NCBI GenBank assembly: GCA_947448095.1
Contig: CANFNN010000060.1
Location: forward strand, 1 to 13,020
DNA length: 13,020 nt
From: Bacteriovoracaceae bacterium
GTDB taxonomy: Bacteria > Bdellovibrionota > Bacteriovoracia > Bacteriovoracales > Bacteriovoracaceae
Direction: 5' to 3'
Below, one piece after another: positions 6,836-13,020 of the stretch. The position numbers and the translations under genes are program-made. How positions within the stretch are numbered: the stretch's first letter is position 1; each line of letters starts with the position of its first letter. The notes under the pieces were generated by a model. That model saw only the letters and a program-made list of their open reading frames with translations. It had not been told where the DNA came from and did no database searches.

Positions 6836-7648
6836 GTACGAGTTGTTTAGTATTTCTCCTAAACCACCAGCACCAGGGACAATATATTGAATTGGGCTAA
6901 GCCCTTTTTCTTGATTCCATTTTTTTCCAGGCTCTTCATTTAAAACTTCATTTGAGGACAGACCTCGATCAAGTCTTAGAGCAAAAATATGCAGATCCGG
7001 ACACGCTTTGGTGACCTTGGACAAATATTCAGGTGTAATAATTAGGTGCATGGCAATCATCATGTTCGGTTTGCCACCTACGTTTGCCAGATAATGATCA
7101 TGGGCCTGAACAATTGTTCCCCCGGTTGCTCCCATAGGATCTGGAAAGAGTACAATCGCCTTATCAATATCCCCACCAATTTTTGAACCAGAGACATTCA
7201 CACCTGTGACTTGTCCCTTTTCATCACTCATGCGTGAAACATAAAAATGATCCTGGCGAACAAGTTCTGGATTCATTAGGTAATTGAGCTTGTTGTAACA
7301 AAGATGTGAGGGAAACGTTCCGGCGCGCGCAAGATCAACACTTACCACGGGAACTTCTGGATCAATAATCTGACCTTCATAAACGGCTTCCGAATGAGAA
7401 GATTTCATTCTGGTTTCCATCGCGACTAACTTTCTAGGAAATAGCGAATCAATCACATTATCCATTAGGTAAGAGTAAAGCATTGCCACAAGCTCGTTGA
7501 TTTGAGGCTGATGAGTTTGTGGAGATCCCAACTTTGCTAACAGTGAAAGCATAAGAGGAGAGGAAACCAAATGAACCTTGGATCCATAATGATGGATCAT
7601 TTCATTGGAGTGAAAATTGAGATTCTGGTGTTGTATATCTTTGGCCAT
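6830..7648 (-). CDS. upp: Divergent uracil phosphoribosyltransferase
   Basis: The protein is 272 residues, against about 208 for E. coli Upp. It keeps the PRTase core: VVSVDLARAGTFPS (101-114, the R-A-G phosphate-binding turn), VLFPDPMGATGGTIVQA (166-182, the PRPP loop) and YIVPGAGGLGEILN (255-268, at the uracil-binding site). UPRTs transfer phosphoribose from PRPP to uracil, giving UMP. The last motif is normally PGLGDAGDR; here it is PGAGGLGEI, and about 15-20 extra residues lie before it, between LDRGL and YIVPG. The N-terminal 90 residues are also longer than in E. coli. Substrate could be shifted from uracil, though the gene lies between thymidine kinase and hpt in a salvage operon. ATG 7648 has no Shine-Dalgarno sequence and is inside a hairpin. 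Family is firm, exact substrate less so. Confidence 0.88.
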   Translation of the reverse strand: MAKDIQHQNLNFHSNEMIHHYGSKVHLVSSPLMLSLLAKLGSPQTHQPQINELVAMLYSYLMDNVIDSLFPRKLVAMETRMKSSHSEAVYEGQIIDPEVPVVSVDLARAGTFPSHLCYNKLNYLMNPELVRQDHFYVSRMSDEKGQVTGVNVSGSKIGGDIDKAIVLFPDPMGATGGTIVQAHDHYLANVGGKPNMMIAMHLIITPEYLSKVTKACPDLHIFALRLDRGLSSNEVLNEEPGKKWNQEKGLSPIQYIVPGAGGLGEILNNSYC

Positions 7649-7671
7649 GGTCGATAGGATACCATGGCCAA
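7641..7671 (-). promoter_or_regulatory. 10-bp inverted repeat enclosing the upp start codon
   Basis: TTGGCCATGG (7641-7650) is exactly repeated in inverse as CCATGGCCAA (7662-7671), with an 11-base loop. The upp ATG (7648-7646) lies in the 3' arm of the transcript's stem, and a second ATG (7665) lies in the 5' arm in another frame. The hairpin would occlude initiation unless opened by ribosomes finishing thymidine kinase, whose stop is 14 bases upstream of the stem. It also lacks a T-run, so it is not a normal terminator. Confidence 0.7.
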
Positions 7672-7684
7672 TTTTGGATTGTCT

Positions 7685-8305
7685 TTAGTTTGAAAGCTGA
7701 GAAAGCGGCTTAATCTCTTCATCTAAAGGCAGAAGTGCCTGCTCTTCGTTCTCGTCATGTTGGTAGTGTCCACGGCAGCGAGCTTCGTAGGCATCAGTTT
7801 CACCGAGTAAAACACGCTCTTTTACTGAGCTTAAGCGCTGAGATCTAGTCGCTGGAGCTCCACAAACAGTACAAATAGCATGAATTTTCATGACTTCATC
7901 GGCCAAAGCCAAAAGTGTAGGCATTGGGCCAAAAGGTTGAGCTCTGAAATCCAGATCTAAACCGGCGCAAATGACTCTGTATCCACGAGCTGCGAGTTTA
8001 GTGACGACAGTGATAATGTTTTCATCGAAGAACTGAACTTCATCAATCGCAACGACTCTAGTTGAGTCTTTGAGGCGAATAAGAATATCTACAGCACTCT
8101 CAACTGGCTCAGATTTTATGGCCTGAGAAGAATGGGAAACGACGTCTTCAACATCATAGCGAACATCAATTGCAGGTTTAAAAATTTGTACCCGCTGTTT
8201 GGCGATTTGAGCACGCTTCACTCGGCGGATGAGTTCTTCAGTTTTACCTGAAAACATTGGGCCACAAACGACTTCGATGGATCCATGAAAATATTGATGG
8301 GTCAC
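7685..8305 (-). CDS. tdk: Thymidine kinase, type II
   Basis: This 206-residue cytoplasmic enzyme phosphorylates thymidine (and usually deoxyuridine) with ATP. Visible parts are a P-loop GPMFSGKT (15-22), AIDEVQFFDE (86-95, with the catalytic Glu89 after the Walker B Asp88), AGLDLDFRAQPFGPM (114-128), and a zinc site made by C145, C148, C177 and H180 (CTVCG...CRGH). The lasso loop ends in TDAYEARCR, with Tyr173 over the base. All active-site residues of the family are intact. The start is GTG 8305, with GAGGAG 8 nt upstream; the next ATG would cut through the P-loop. It is the first gene of the salvage operon and is followed by upp after 36 nt. A likely promoter/leader region lies in 8306-8445. 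Confidence 0.97.
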   Translation of the reverse strand: MTHQYFHGSIEVVCGPMFSGKTEELIRRVKRAQIAKQRVQIFKPAIDVRYDVEDVVSHSSQAIKSEPVESAVDILIRLKDSTRVVAIDEVQFFDENIITVVTKLAARGYRVICAGLDLDFRAQPFGPMPTLLALADEVMKIHAICTVCGAPATRSQRLSSVKERVLLGETDAYEARCRGHYQHDENEEQALLPLDEEIKPLSQLSN

Positions 8306-8313
8306 TTATGTGT

Positions 8314-8319
8314 CTCCTC
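8314..8319 (-). promoter_or_regulatory. Ribosome binding site of thymidine kinase
   Basis: GAGGAG on the minus strand ends 8 nt before GTG 8305 and fixes that start. Its first bases overlap the CATTCTGA arm of an inverted repeat in the leader. Confidence 0.8.
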
Positions 8320-8375
8320 AGAATGAACTTAAAACTTAACTATATTTCTCAGTTATATTTTCAGACATTCTGAAA
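8318..8375 (-). promoter_or_regulatory. Salvage-operon leader: nested inverted repeats and tandem -10-like boxes
   Basis: Read on the minus strand, TTTCAG-N5-CTGAAA (8375-8359) forms a 6-bp dyad. TCAGAATG (8373-8366), part of that dyad, also pairs perfectly with CATTCTGA (8325-8318), which runs into the ribosome binding site. Between them are two near-copies of a 12-13 base unit (CTGAAAATATAA and CTGAGAAATATAG) with -10-like TATAAC (8357-8352) and TATAGT (8344-8339). No -35 box matches well. The dyad could be a repressor site over the promoter or, if transcription starts upstream, an RNA switch. Confidence 0.4.
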
Positions 8376-8404
8376 GATGACAACGAATGGAGCTTTTACA
8401 AACA

Positions 8405-8418
8405 CACGAATTTCCGTG
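8405..8418 (-). terminator. Possible weak terminator of the ABC operon
   Basis: On the minus strand CACGG-AAAT-TCGTG forms a 5-bp stem including one G-T pair and a 4-base loop, followed by TGTTTGT. It lies about 28 bases after the stop of the Yip1-like gene. The stem is short and the T-run imperfect, so read-through into the salvage operon leader is possible. Confidence 0.25.
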
Positions 8419-8445
8419 GCCGTAAGAAAATATCAGGGCCTAAGC

Positions 8446-9096
8446 TTATGAAACTAAATAAAAAAATGCGAAGCCTAGCAAACTGAACACCATCATGGCC
8501 AGGAGCGTTGGAGTCAAAAGGATCACCCAGGCCAATGACCTAGAAGCCCCAAGGTTTGAGCGAAGACCAGCGTAGAGCAAAAAGTAGTAAAGACCCGATT
8601 GAACCAAATCTCCTAGAAACGGGATGATACTAAAAAGATTTGAACTTAAAGCATGGGTTGAAATTTGATCAGCAATTTCTTCATGCGGCAGGTCCGGATT
8701 AAGCCACTTACTATAAAGCCTAATCATCCAAGACCAAACTTCGGTCATGATAAGAGCAGTAATAGGGAAAAAAATAATATCCAGTGAAGCAGAAAAAAGA
8801 AGAAAGTAGTAAGTGGAAAAACCTGAACTAATTATTAAATCCTGTAAAATCGGAAAACTGTCACTTTGCATATTAATGAAGGATTGAAGAAAAAAATTCA
8901 TTAAAACAAGCTTGGCCAGCCCACGAATAATGGCAAAGACCCAGGAGATCCCGAGAGCTTCTGATAGCTTAAGGGGCGCAAAAAAATGATTCTCATGCCC
9001 TGGCAAGGCAACCTGATAACGGAACTGTTGGTGAATCCTGAAAGGATGAACCAGCACCATTAGGTATGTTTCGAGTAGATCAAGGATCGATTTCAT
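8446..9096 (-). CDS. Yip1-like membrane protein of the ABC operon
   Basis: The protein is 216 residues with about five hydrophobic segments (about 46-70, 92-122, 152-176 and 187-214, the last two long enough to be split). It begins with a cytoplasmic amphipathic part holding VLVHPFRIHQQFR, then a KLSEALGISWVF segment. The motifs after this, LGDLVQSGLYYFLLYAGLRSNLGASRSLAWVILLTPTLL (161-199), resemble the C-terminal membrane part of the Yip1/YIF1-type domain seen in many bacterial inner-membrane proteins of unknown role. It starts 5 nt after the DUF4340 stop with no strong ribosome site, so it is likely co-translated with the ABC components. Its job is inferred only from place: an integral partner or regulator of the complex. 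Confidence 0.75.
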   Translation of the reverse strand: MKSILDLLETYLMVLVHPFRIHQQFRYQVALPGHENHFFAPLKLSEALGISWVFAIIRGLAKLVLMNFFLQSFINMQSDSFPILQDLIISSGFSTYYFLLFSASLDIIFFPITALIMTEVWSWMIRLYSKWLNPDLPHEEIADQISTHALSSNLFSIIPFLGDLVQSGLYYFLLYAGLRSNLGASRSLAWVILLTPTLLAMMVFSLLGFAFFYLVS

Positions 9097-9101
9097 GAGC
9101 T

Positions 9102-10412
9102 TTACTTTATCACATCTTCAAAAGTCGCGCGAAAACTTTGTTGCGTGACTAGAAAATGGGCCTTAAATCCCTGAGTAAGATTCACTACTATTAGCTCTTC
9201 TTTTTTTCGCCAGAACAATAGCTCCTGATTCATCACCTCGACTCTCAAATAGTCTCCTGAAAGGACTTCTTTCCTTTCAGATTTTGAAAGCAAAGAGACT
9301 CGGTCAGCTTGATCCTTTTCAGACAGATTGAACACGTACTGAAAAAGAATATTCATTTTTTCTGCATCAATTTTGTATTGATTTGATTCAAAGGCCAGAG
9401 GTTCACGATTGATAATTTCAATCAATGCCGTTCTCTCTCCTTGAGTAAAAATTGTTTTAAGGCGAGAAAAGTTTTTAAACTCTTGCGGGGGTATAATCTT
9501 TTTATCCCAATAATCCTGATGGTGAATAAAAAAAGCTTTAAGCGTTCCACCGATCATTTGCCAGGCCTTCTTGGAATCAGAATCTATGATAAACGAGTCA
9601 GCTGACTTACCTGAATTTAGCCATAACTCCCAAGTCACTTTCTTTTTTTCATGTTGAAAAATCATATGACCTAATTTTCGAAATTTAAGAGCTTCGGAAT
9701 AAGGTACTTCATTCTTAATCGTCATTTGAGTAAGTAAAGACGTAAATTTTTCAAGAAGTTTACGATGAGGCTGAATGCCTGGGATAGGTGGTGGAAGCGT
9801 TTGGTTGTTTATCAAATCAAGTTCATACTCTGGTCGCCCATCACTTCCAATCGTTACTGTACCGAGGGGAAGTTTGGGATAAAACCGAAAGAGCTGAGTT
9901 TCAGACAGCTCGTTGAGTCTAAAGAGCAGTGCCTTTTTAAGATCTTCAAGCTTAACTTCAGTAACTTTTCCAGGCTCATCAGTTATTTCCTGCCCCTCAC
10001 CTTCACTTACAGCAACCATCACCTTGTTATTTCTAGAAAGATAAAATCCTTGGCGGTCTAAGGTCAGATCCCCTAGTATCCAATCCTCGCCATTAACCTT
10101 TAATTCAACAGGCGAAGAAAAAAAACTTTTTTTATCACCCACGACTTCTTTAATCTTTTTAATCTGCCCTATGCGTTTTTCAATCTGCTTAAAAGTATTG
10201 GCAGAAAGAAGCTTCTCTCCCGCCCACCATTGGCCATCTTTTTTAATCGCCTGAACGTCTCCCCAATCAAGAGATTGGATATCTTCGGCTAAAATCAAAT
10301 GATCCTTGGTAAATGATTCTTCAAAAATCTGCTTCGATCTCAATTCTTGAAAAATGTAAGTACCCAAGAGAAGTGCCAGGAGTATTCCTGACAAATAAAG
10401 ATTTTTCTTCAT
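9102..10412 (-). CDS. DUF4340 protein, membrane-anchored, ABC operon
   Basis: This is a 436-residue protein with one N-terminal membrane segment (about residues 5-21, LYLSGILLALLLGTYIF) and no cleavage motif I can point to, so it is probably anchored with the bulk in the periplasm. The body consists of repeated beta-rich units such as AIKKDGQWWAGEKLLSANTFKQIEKRIGQIKKI and VTIGSDGRPEYELDLI, characteristic of DUF4340 repeats (short strand, GxWW-type turn, helix). DUF4340 proteins regularly sit beside GldG-like proteins; their molecular role is unknown. The ATG overlaps the GldG-like stop as ATGA, and the Yip1-like gene begins 5 nt after its stop. Family by layout and neighbourhood, with fair confidence. 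Confidence 0.78.
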   Translation of the reverse strand: MKKNLYLSGILLALLLGTYIFQELRSKQIFEESFTKDHLILAEDIQSLDWGDVQAIKKDGQWWAGEKLLSANTFKQIEKRIGQIKKIKEVVGDKKSFFSSPVELKVNGEDWILGDLTLDRQGFYLSRNNKVMVAVSEGEGQEITDEPGKVTEVKLEDLKKALLFRLNELSETQLFRFYPKLPLGTVTIGSDGRPEYELDLINNQTLPPPIPGIQPHRKLLEKFTSLLTQMTIKNEVPYSEALKFRKLGHMIFQHEKKKVTWELWLNSGKSADSFIIDSDSKKAWQMIGGTLKAFFIHHQDYWDKKIIPPQEFKNFSRLKTIFTQGERTALIEIINREPLAFESNQYKIDAEKMNILFQYVFNLSEKDQADRVSLLSKSERKEVLSGDYLRVEVMNQELLFWRKKEELIVVNLTQGFKAHFLVTQQSFRATFEDVIK

Positions 10413-11944
10413 AGTAATCTACGTCTGCGGTAAATAAATATCGCACAACCAAAAAATACGATTGGTACTAAGAGTATCGCAATGACAAAAATCATTTGAA
10501 TGTGCTGCGAGCTTAGGATGACTGGATATTCTTCGATGCCCGGGCGATTGAAAGAAATAATTCCTTCGTCATTTACTAGCCAAGAAATAGTATTTAAAAA
10601 CAATGTCGTATTTCCGGATTGACCCTGATAAGCGTTAATCAGAAAAGAACTTGAACCTAGTAACACAAATCTAGAATCTTTATGAGCATTAGTTCCTACT
10701 CTTTCGCCAACGCCAATCAAACCAATAGGACCTTTGATGTCTTCTTTCTCATTAAATTCAGCTTTTCCGGCAGTAACACCTTTGAGGTCAGTTTCCGCCC
10801 AACTTCCAGGAAAACTTGAAGTAAAAGCAATCAGTGTTGCAGCGTCATTTCCCTGGATCAAACCAACCGAAGAACTTAGAGGAAAGATGGTTCGCAACTG
10901 AAATTGACTGGTGATTGGATGCTCGTGTTCATAAGTACTAATGATGGGAATAGTCGCCTCTGACCCTTGAACAGTTGAAAGCCTGTCAATGACAACATCT
11001 TTACCAAGTTTTAATCCGTAGGGCTTAGCTAGGCTTGTGAGATTATCATAAACTTCGGATTTAAAAGCGGGAGCGAGTCCCAGAAAAAGACTTCCTCCTT
11101 GCGCGAGATAACTTTCAAGCTGCTTAGTTTCCGAGTCGAGAAAACCGGAAACTGGCCCCAAAACCATTACTGCTGAAGCGTCTGAAGGAACTTCACTTGT
11201 TCGTGTTAAATCGAGAGAGCGAACTTCATAGTTCTGGGATTTTAACTTCGTGCAAATTTCAGAAAGACCTTCCTGAGAAGTTTCTCCGCACGAGAGCTCC
11301 TCATGGCCTGATATCATATAAAGAACTATTTTTTCGTCACGAAGGGCTTTAAGTAAAGCGTTTGTAACAGATAACTCGTCTGCGATTAGAAAACTTGAAG
11401 TCTTGTTTTTATAATGAATAATAACAGTACCATTCTGAGTAATCTTTTCCGCTTTAACTAAATCAGGTCTGACATCGGTATCAATTGCATTAATTTTTAT
11501 GTTCTTGTTTTTGGCTTCATATAACTTCAACATATCAAGCATTGATTTCCACTCTTCTCTCTTGGCAAAAACAGTTAGAGTAAGTGGAGCCTTAATCATT
11601 TCTAAAACTTTAGTCGTCTGATCCGTAAGACTATTTCTTTTTTCAAAAGTAAGATCAAATTCGGAATAGTTTTTATTACCCAGATAATTTATAACTCCAA
11701 CAATCGCTAAAACGAGTCCTACATTCATTAGATGATAAAGGACTTTTTTGAAATATCGACCTTGAACGAATACACTTAGTTCATTCCAGCGCAAAAAACT
11801 AAGCAAAGTTCCAAGGCAAAGAGCAAAAACCGTTAAGCCAACGTTTAATGTTTTATATTCTGGAGCAGCAATCCAAAGAGCAAGAGCGGACAAAGCGACC
11901 AGAACGTTAATAATGACCCACAAAGGATAAAGCCAAATTTTCAT
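10409..11944 (-). CDS. GldG-like ABC auxiliary membrane protein
   Basis: This 511-residue protein has three N-terminal membrane segments (about 5-27, 33-52 and 68-88), a large periplasmic part and a C-terminal segment (about 483-505) ending in basic IYRRRRLL. The large part matches the ABC_transp_aux (GldG) family: FDLTFEKRNSLTDQT (96-110) and LTVFAK, IVLYMISGHEELSCGE (206-221), and VLGPVSGFLDSETKQLESYLAQGGSLFLGLAP (261-292). Members work with GldF-type permeases and GldA-type ATPases, in gliding Bacteroidetes and in other phyla without gliding. It has a good AAGGAG upstream of the ATG, and couples as TAATG to the permease before it and as ATGA to the DUF4340 gene after it. What the complex moves is unknown. 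Confidence 0.88.
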   Translation of the reverse strand: MKIWLYPLWVIINVLVALSALALWIAAPEYKTLNVGLTVFALCLGTLLSFLRWNELSVFVQGRYFKKVLYHLMNVGLVLAIVGVINYLGNKNYSEFDLTFEKRNSLTDQTTKVLEMIKAPLTLTVFAKREEWKSMLDMLKLYEAKNKNIKINAIDTDVRPDLVKAEKITQNGTVIIHYKNKTSSFLIADELSVTNALLKALRDEKIVLYMISGHEELSCGETSQEGLSEICTKLKSQNYEVRSLDLTRTSEVPSDASAVMVLGPVSGFLDSETKQLESYLAQGGSLFLGLAPAFKSEVYDNLTSLAKPYGLKLGKDVVIDRLSTVQGSEATIPIISTYEHEHPITSQFQLRTIFPLSSSVGLIQGNDAATLIAFTSSFPGSWAETDLKGVTAGKAEFNEKEDIKGPIGLIGVGERVGTNAHKDSRFVLLGSSSFLINAYQGQSGNTTLFLNTISWLVNDEGIISFNRPGIEEYPVILSSQHIQMIFVIAILLVPIVFFGCAIFIYRRRRLL

Positions 11945-12699
11945 TACCAGTTTCTCCTTCCAAGACTCTTCACCGTCAGAAAACCAAAAACACAGATGAA
12001 ACTAGAATAATAAATAATATCCTGAGTACCCAACATACCCCTTAGAAGTCTTTCAAAGTGAGATGTTATTCCAATGTAGGTAAAAATCTCTGCTACCACA
12101 TAATTCGAATTGAGATGCCCACCCCAAGTAATCATCCACAAAAACATAATACCCAAAACAGACAGGAGAGCAGCAATGATTTGATTTCCAGAAATCGAAG
12201 AACAAAAAAGACCCAAAGCGATATATGCACACGCATTCAATGTCACTGCCAGATAAGATGTGCCCAATAAATGATAATCTCGAATCCCTACTCCCCAGAT
12301 GACCAGGGGAAACACTCCCGTAATAACAAGCATGGAGAGAACAAGAGTTAAGGCAGCAAGCATTTTGGAAACAACTAGTTGCCATTCTTTAACTGGCGAC
12401 AACCAATACAGGTCAATTGTTTCCTGCCTTATTTCTTCGGAGAAAAGCTTCATGGTGATAAGTGGAACAAAAACCAAAAACAAAAAGTTAACATTGGCAA
12501 AGAACTTCAATACAACTTCTTCAACAAACGAAATCTGCTCACTATAATTCTGAGGCATGGCCTGAATTCCGTCTGTATAACTGACGAGTAGATTAAAAAA
12601 GATAATCCCACTAATTAAGGAAAATAAACCAATCAAAACAAAAGCCAAAGGAGACGAAAAATAGGTCTCAACCTCTTTTTTCCACAAAGTAAAAATCAT
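11944..12699 (-). CDS. GldF-like ABC-2 permease
   Basis: The protein is 251 residues with six hydrophobic segments and belongs to the ABC-2 permease class. It opens with the family's typical N-terminus: WKKEVETYFSSPLAFVLIGLFSLISG (about 6-31). The signature between the second and third segments is present: PLITMKLFSEEIRQETIDLYWLSPVKEWQLVVSKM (about 79-113), which in this family forms the coupling region facing the ATPase. Later stretches GLFCSSISGNQIIAALL and TSHFERLLRGMLGTQDIIYYSS are also typical of GldF. Length is normal. It overlaps the ATPase stop by ATGA and its stop overlaps the GldG-like gene as TAATG. A GGAG lies 8 nt before the ATG. It is an inner-membrane half-transporter, probably a dimer with two copies of the ATPase. 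Confidence 0.92.
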   Translation of the reverse strand: MIFTLWKKEVETYFSSPLAFVLIGLFSLISGIIFFNLLVSYTDGIQAMPQNYSEQISFVEEVVLKFFANVNFLFLVFVPLITMKLFSEEIRQETIDLYWLSPVKEWQLVVSKMLAALTLVLSMLVITGVFPLVIWGVGIRDYHLLGTSYLAVTLNACAYIALGLFCSSISGNQIIAALLSVLGIMFLWMITWGGHLNSNYVVAEIFTYIGITSHFERLLRGMLGTQDIIYYSSFICVFGFLTVKSLGRRNW

Positions 12700-13020
12700 T
12701 TTTTGTTCTCCGTCATGTGAAGGAAAATATCTTCTAGTTCAGGTGATTCAATATGAAGAGTCATTAGTTTTAATCCTTTATCCAACACATATCGACCTAG
12801 GTCTGAGCGGATATCAACTTCAGATTCAAAATTTAAAATAAATTGTTCTTCCATTGCAAGAGTTGAATGATGAGTGACTTCAAACTTTCCAAAGCTTGTA
12901 AGCTCGGGAAGATTTTGTCCTACACCAATCCCTAGTTTAATCACTAGGCCTTGTCTGAATTTACGATGAATTTCTTGGAGATTGCCAGAGGCTCGGATTT
13001 TTCCTTTATGAATGATCGTA
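12696..13020 (-). CDS. ABC transporter ATP-binding protein, GldA-like (C-terminal part only)
   Basis: Only the last 107 residues fall in the window; the gene runs off its right edge. The frame continues upstream of a GTG at 12944, which is not the start. The first visible residues, TIIHKGKIRASGNLQEIHRKF, are the end of the standard nucleotide-binding domain, just after the H-loop, where family members read IIxKGxIVAxGTxxEL. The rest (VIKLGIGVGQNLPELTS...LEDIFLHMTENKK) is the regulatory C-terminal extension of ABC-2 type ATPases, ending in the usual LEDIFLxMT motif. Walker A, signature and Walker B motifs are outside the window. It overlaps the permease start by ATGA, which with that neighbourhood makes it the ATPase of this system. 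Confidence 0.93.
   Translation of the reverse strand, partial: TIIHKGKIRASGNLQEIHRKFRQGLVIKLGIGVGQNLPELTSFGKFEVTHHSTLAMEEQFILNFESEVDIRSDLGRYVLDKGLKLMTLHIESPELEDIFLHMTENKK

Noticed and set aside
8376..8445. A small gene in the gap between the Yip1-like gene and thymidine kinase
   Set aside because: No open frame with a ribosome site fits in this gap; only the weak stem at 8405-8418 stands out.
9765..10061. Plus-strand open frame of 98 codons opposite the DUF4340 gene
   Set aside because: It is antisense to a well-supported coupled gene; no ribosome site or known motif.
12058..12591. Several plus-strand open frames of 70-82 codons opposite the GldF-like gene
   Set aside because: They overlap a clear permease gene in antisense, have no ribosome sites, and have low-complexity, shadow-like composition.
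12942..12944. GTG as start of the ATPase fragment
   Set aside because: In-frame codons upstream read TIIHKGKIRASG, the standard end of an ABC nucleotide-binding domain, so this is an internal Val.

Overview
The window is gene-dense, AT-rich bacterial chromosome with short or overlapping gene junctions (TAATG and ATGA couplings) and two convergent gene ends. No taxonomic marker is present. The mix of a FadL/OMPP1-type outer-membrane barrel, a gliding-type (GldA/GldF/GldG-like) ABC system with a DUF4340 protein, a DUF2252 protein and a nucleoside/base salvage operon suggests a Gram-negative of the Bdellovibrionota type (Bacteriovorax-like). That assignment is inference.

Layout. (1) Bases 1-1938, plus strand: the 3' part of an outer-membrane barrel gene, smpB (trans-translation) and a small DUF2203-like gene, joined by two TAATG overlaps. 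(2) Bases 1945-3782, minus strand: a DUF2252 gene followed by a TauE/SafE permease, ending in a hairpin that covers both convergent stop codons. (3) Bases 3836-4342, plus strand: a small four-helix membrane protein of unknown function. It is divergent from the DUF2252 gene, and its 3' end overlaps the next minus-strand gene by 44 bp.

(4) Bases 4299-8305, minus strand: a five-gene run of thymidine kinase, a divergent uracil phosphoribosyltransferase, hypoxanthine phosphoribosyltransferase, a COG2605-type GHMP sugar kinase, and an unrecognised protein that looks like an RNase H-fold enzyme with a four-cysteine insertion. The first three would recover thymidine, uracil and hypoxanthine/guanine as nucleotides, which fits an organism fed on nucleic-acid breakdown products. 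The 140-bp leader before thymidine kinase holds overlapping inverted repeats and tandem -10-like boxes. The upp start codon lies inside a perfect 10-bp inverted repeat.

(5) Bases 8446-13020, minus strand: a tightly coupled ABC operon with the ATPase (C-terminal part only), a GldF-like ABC-2 permease, a GldG-like auxiliary membrane protein, a DUF4340 membrane-anchored protein and a Yip1-like membrane protein. Together they probably form one envelope complex.

I saw no tRNA, rRNA, CRISPR array, insertion sequence or prophage gene. The most unusual items are the RNase H-like Cys4 protein, the start-codon hairpin of upp, the atypical uracil-binding loop of that enzyme, the Asp-to-Asn change in the DUF2252 protein, and the leader of the salvage operon.
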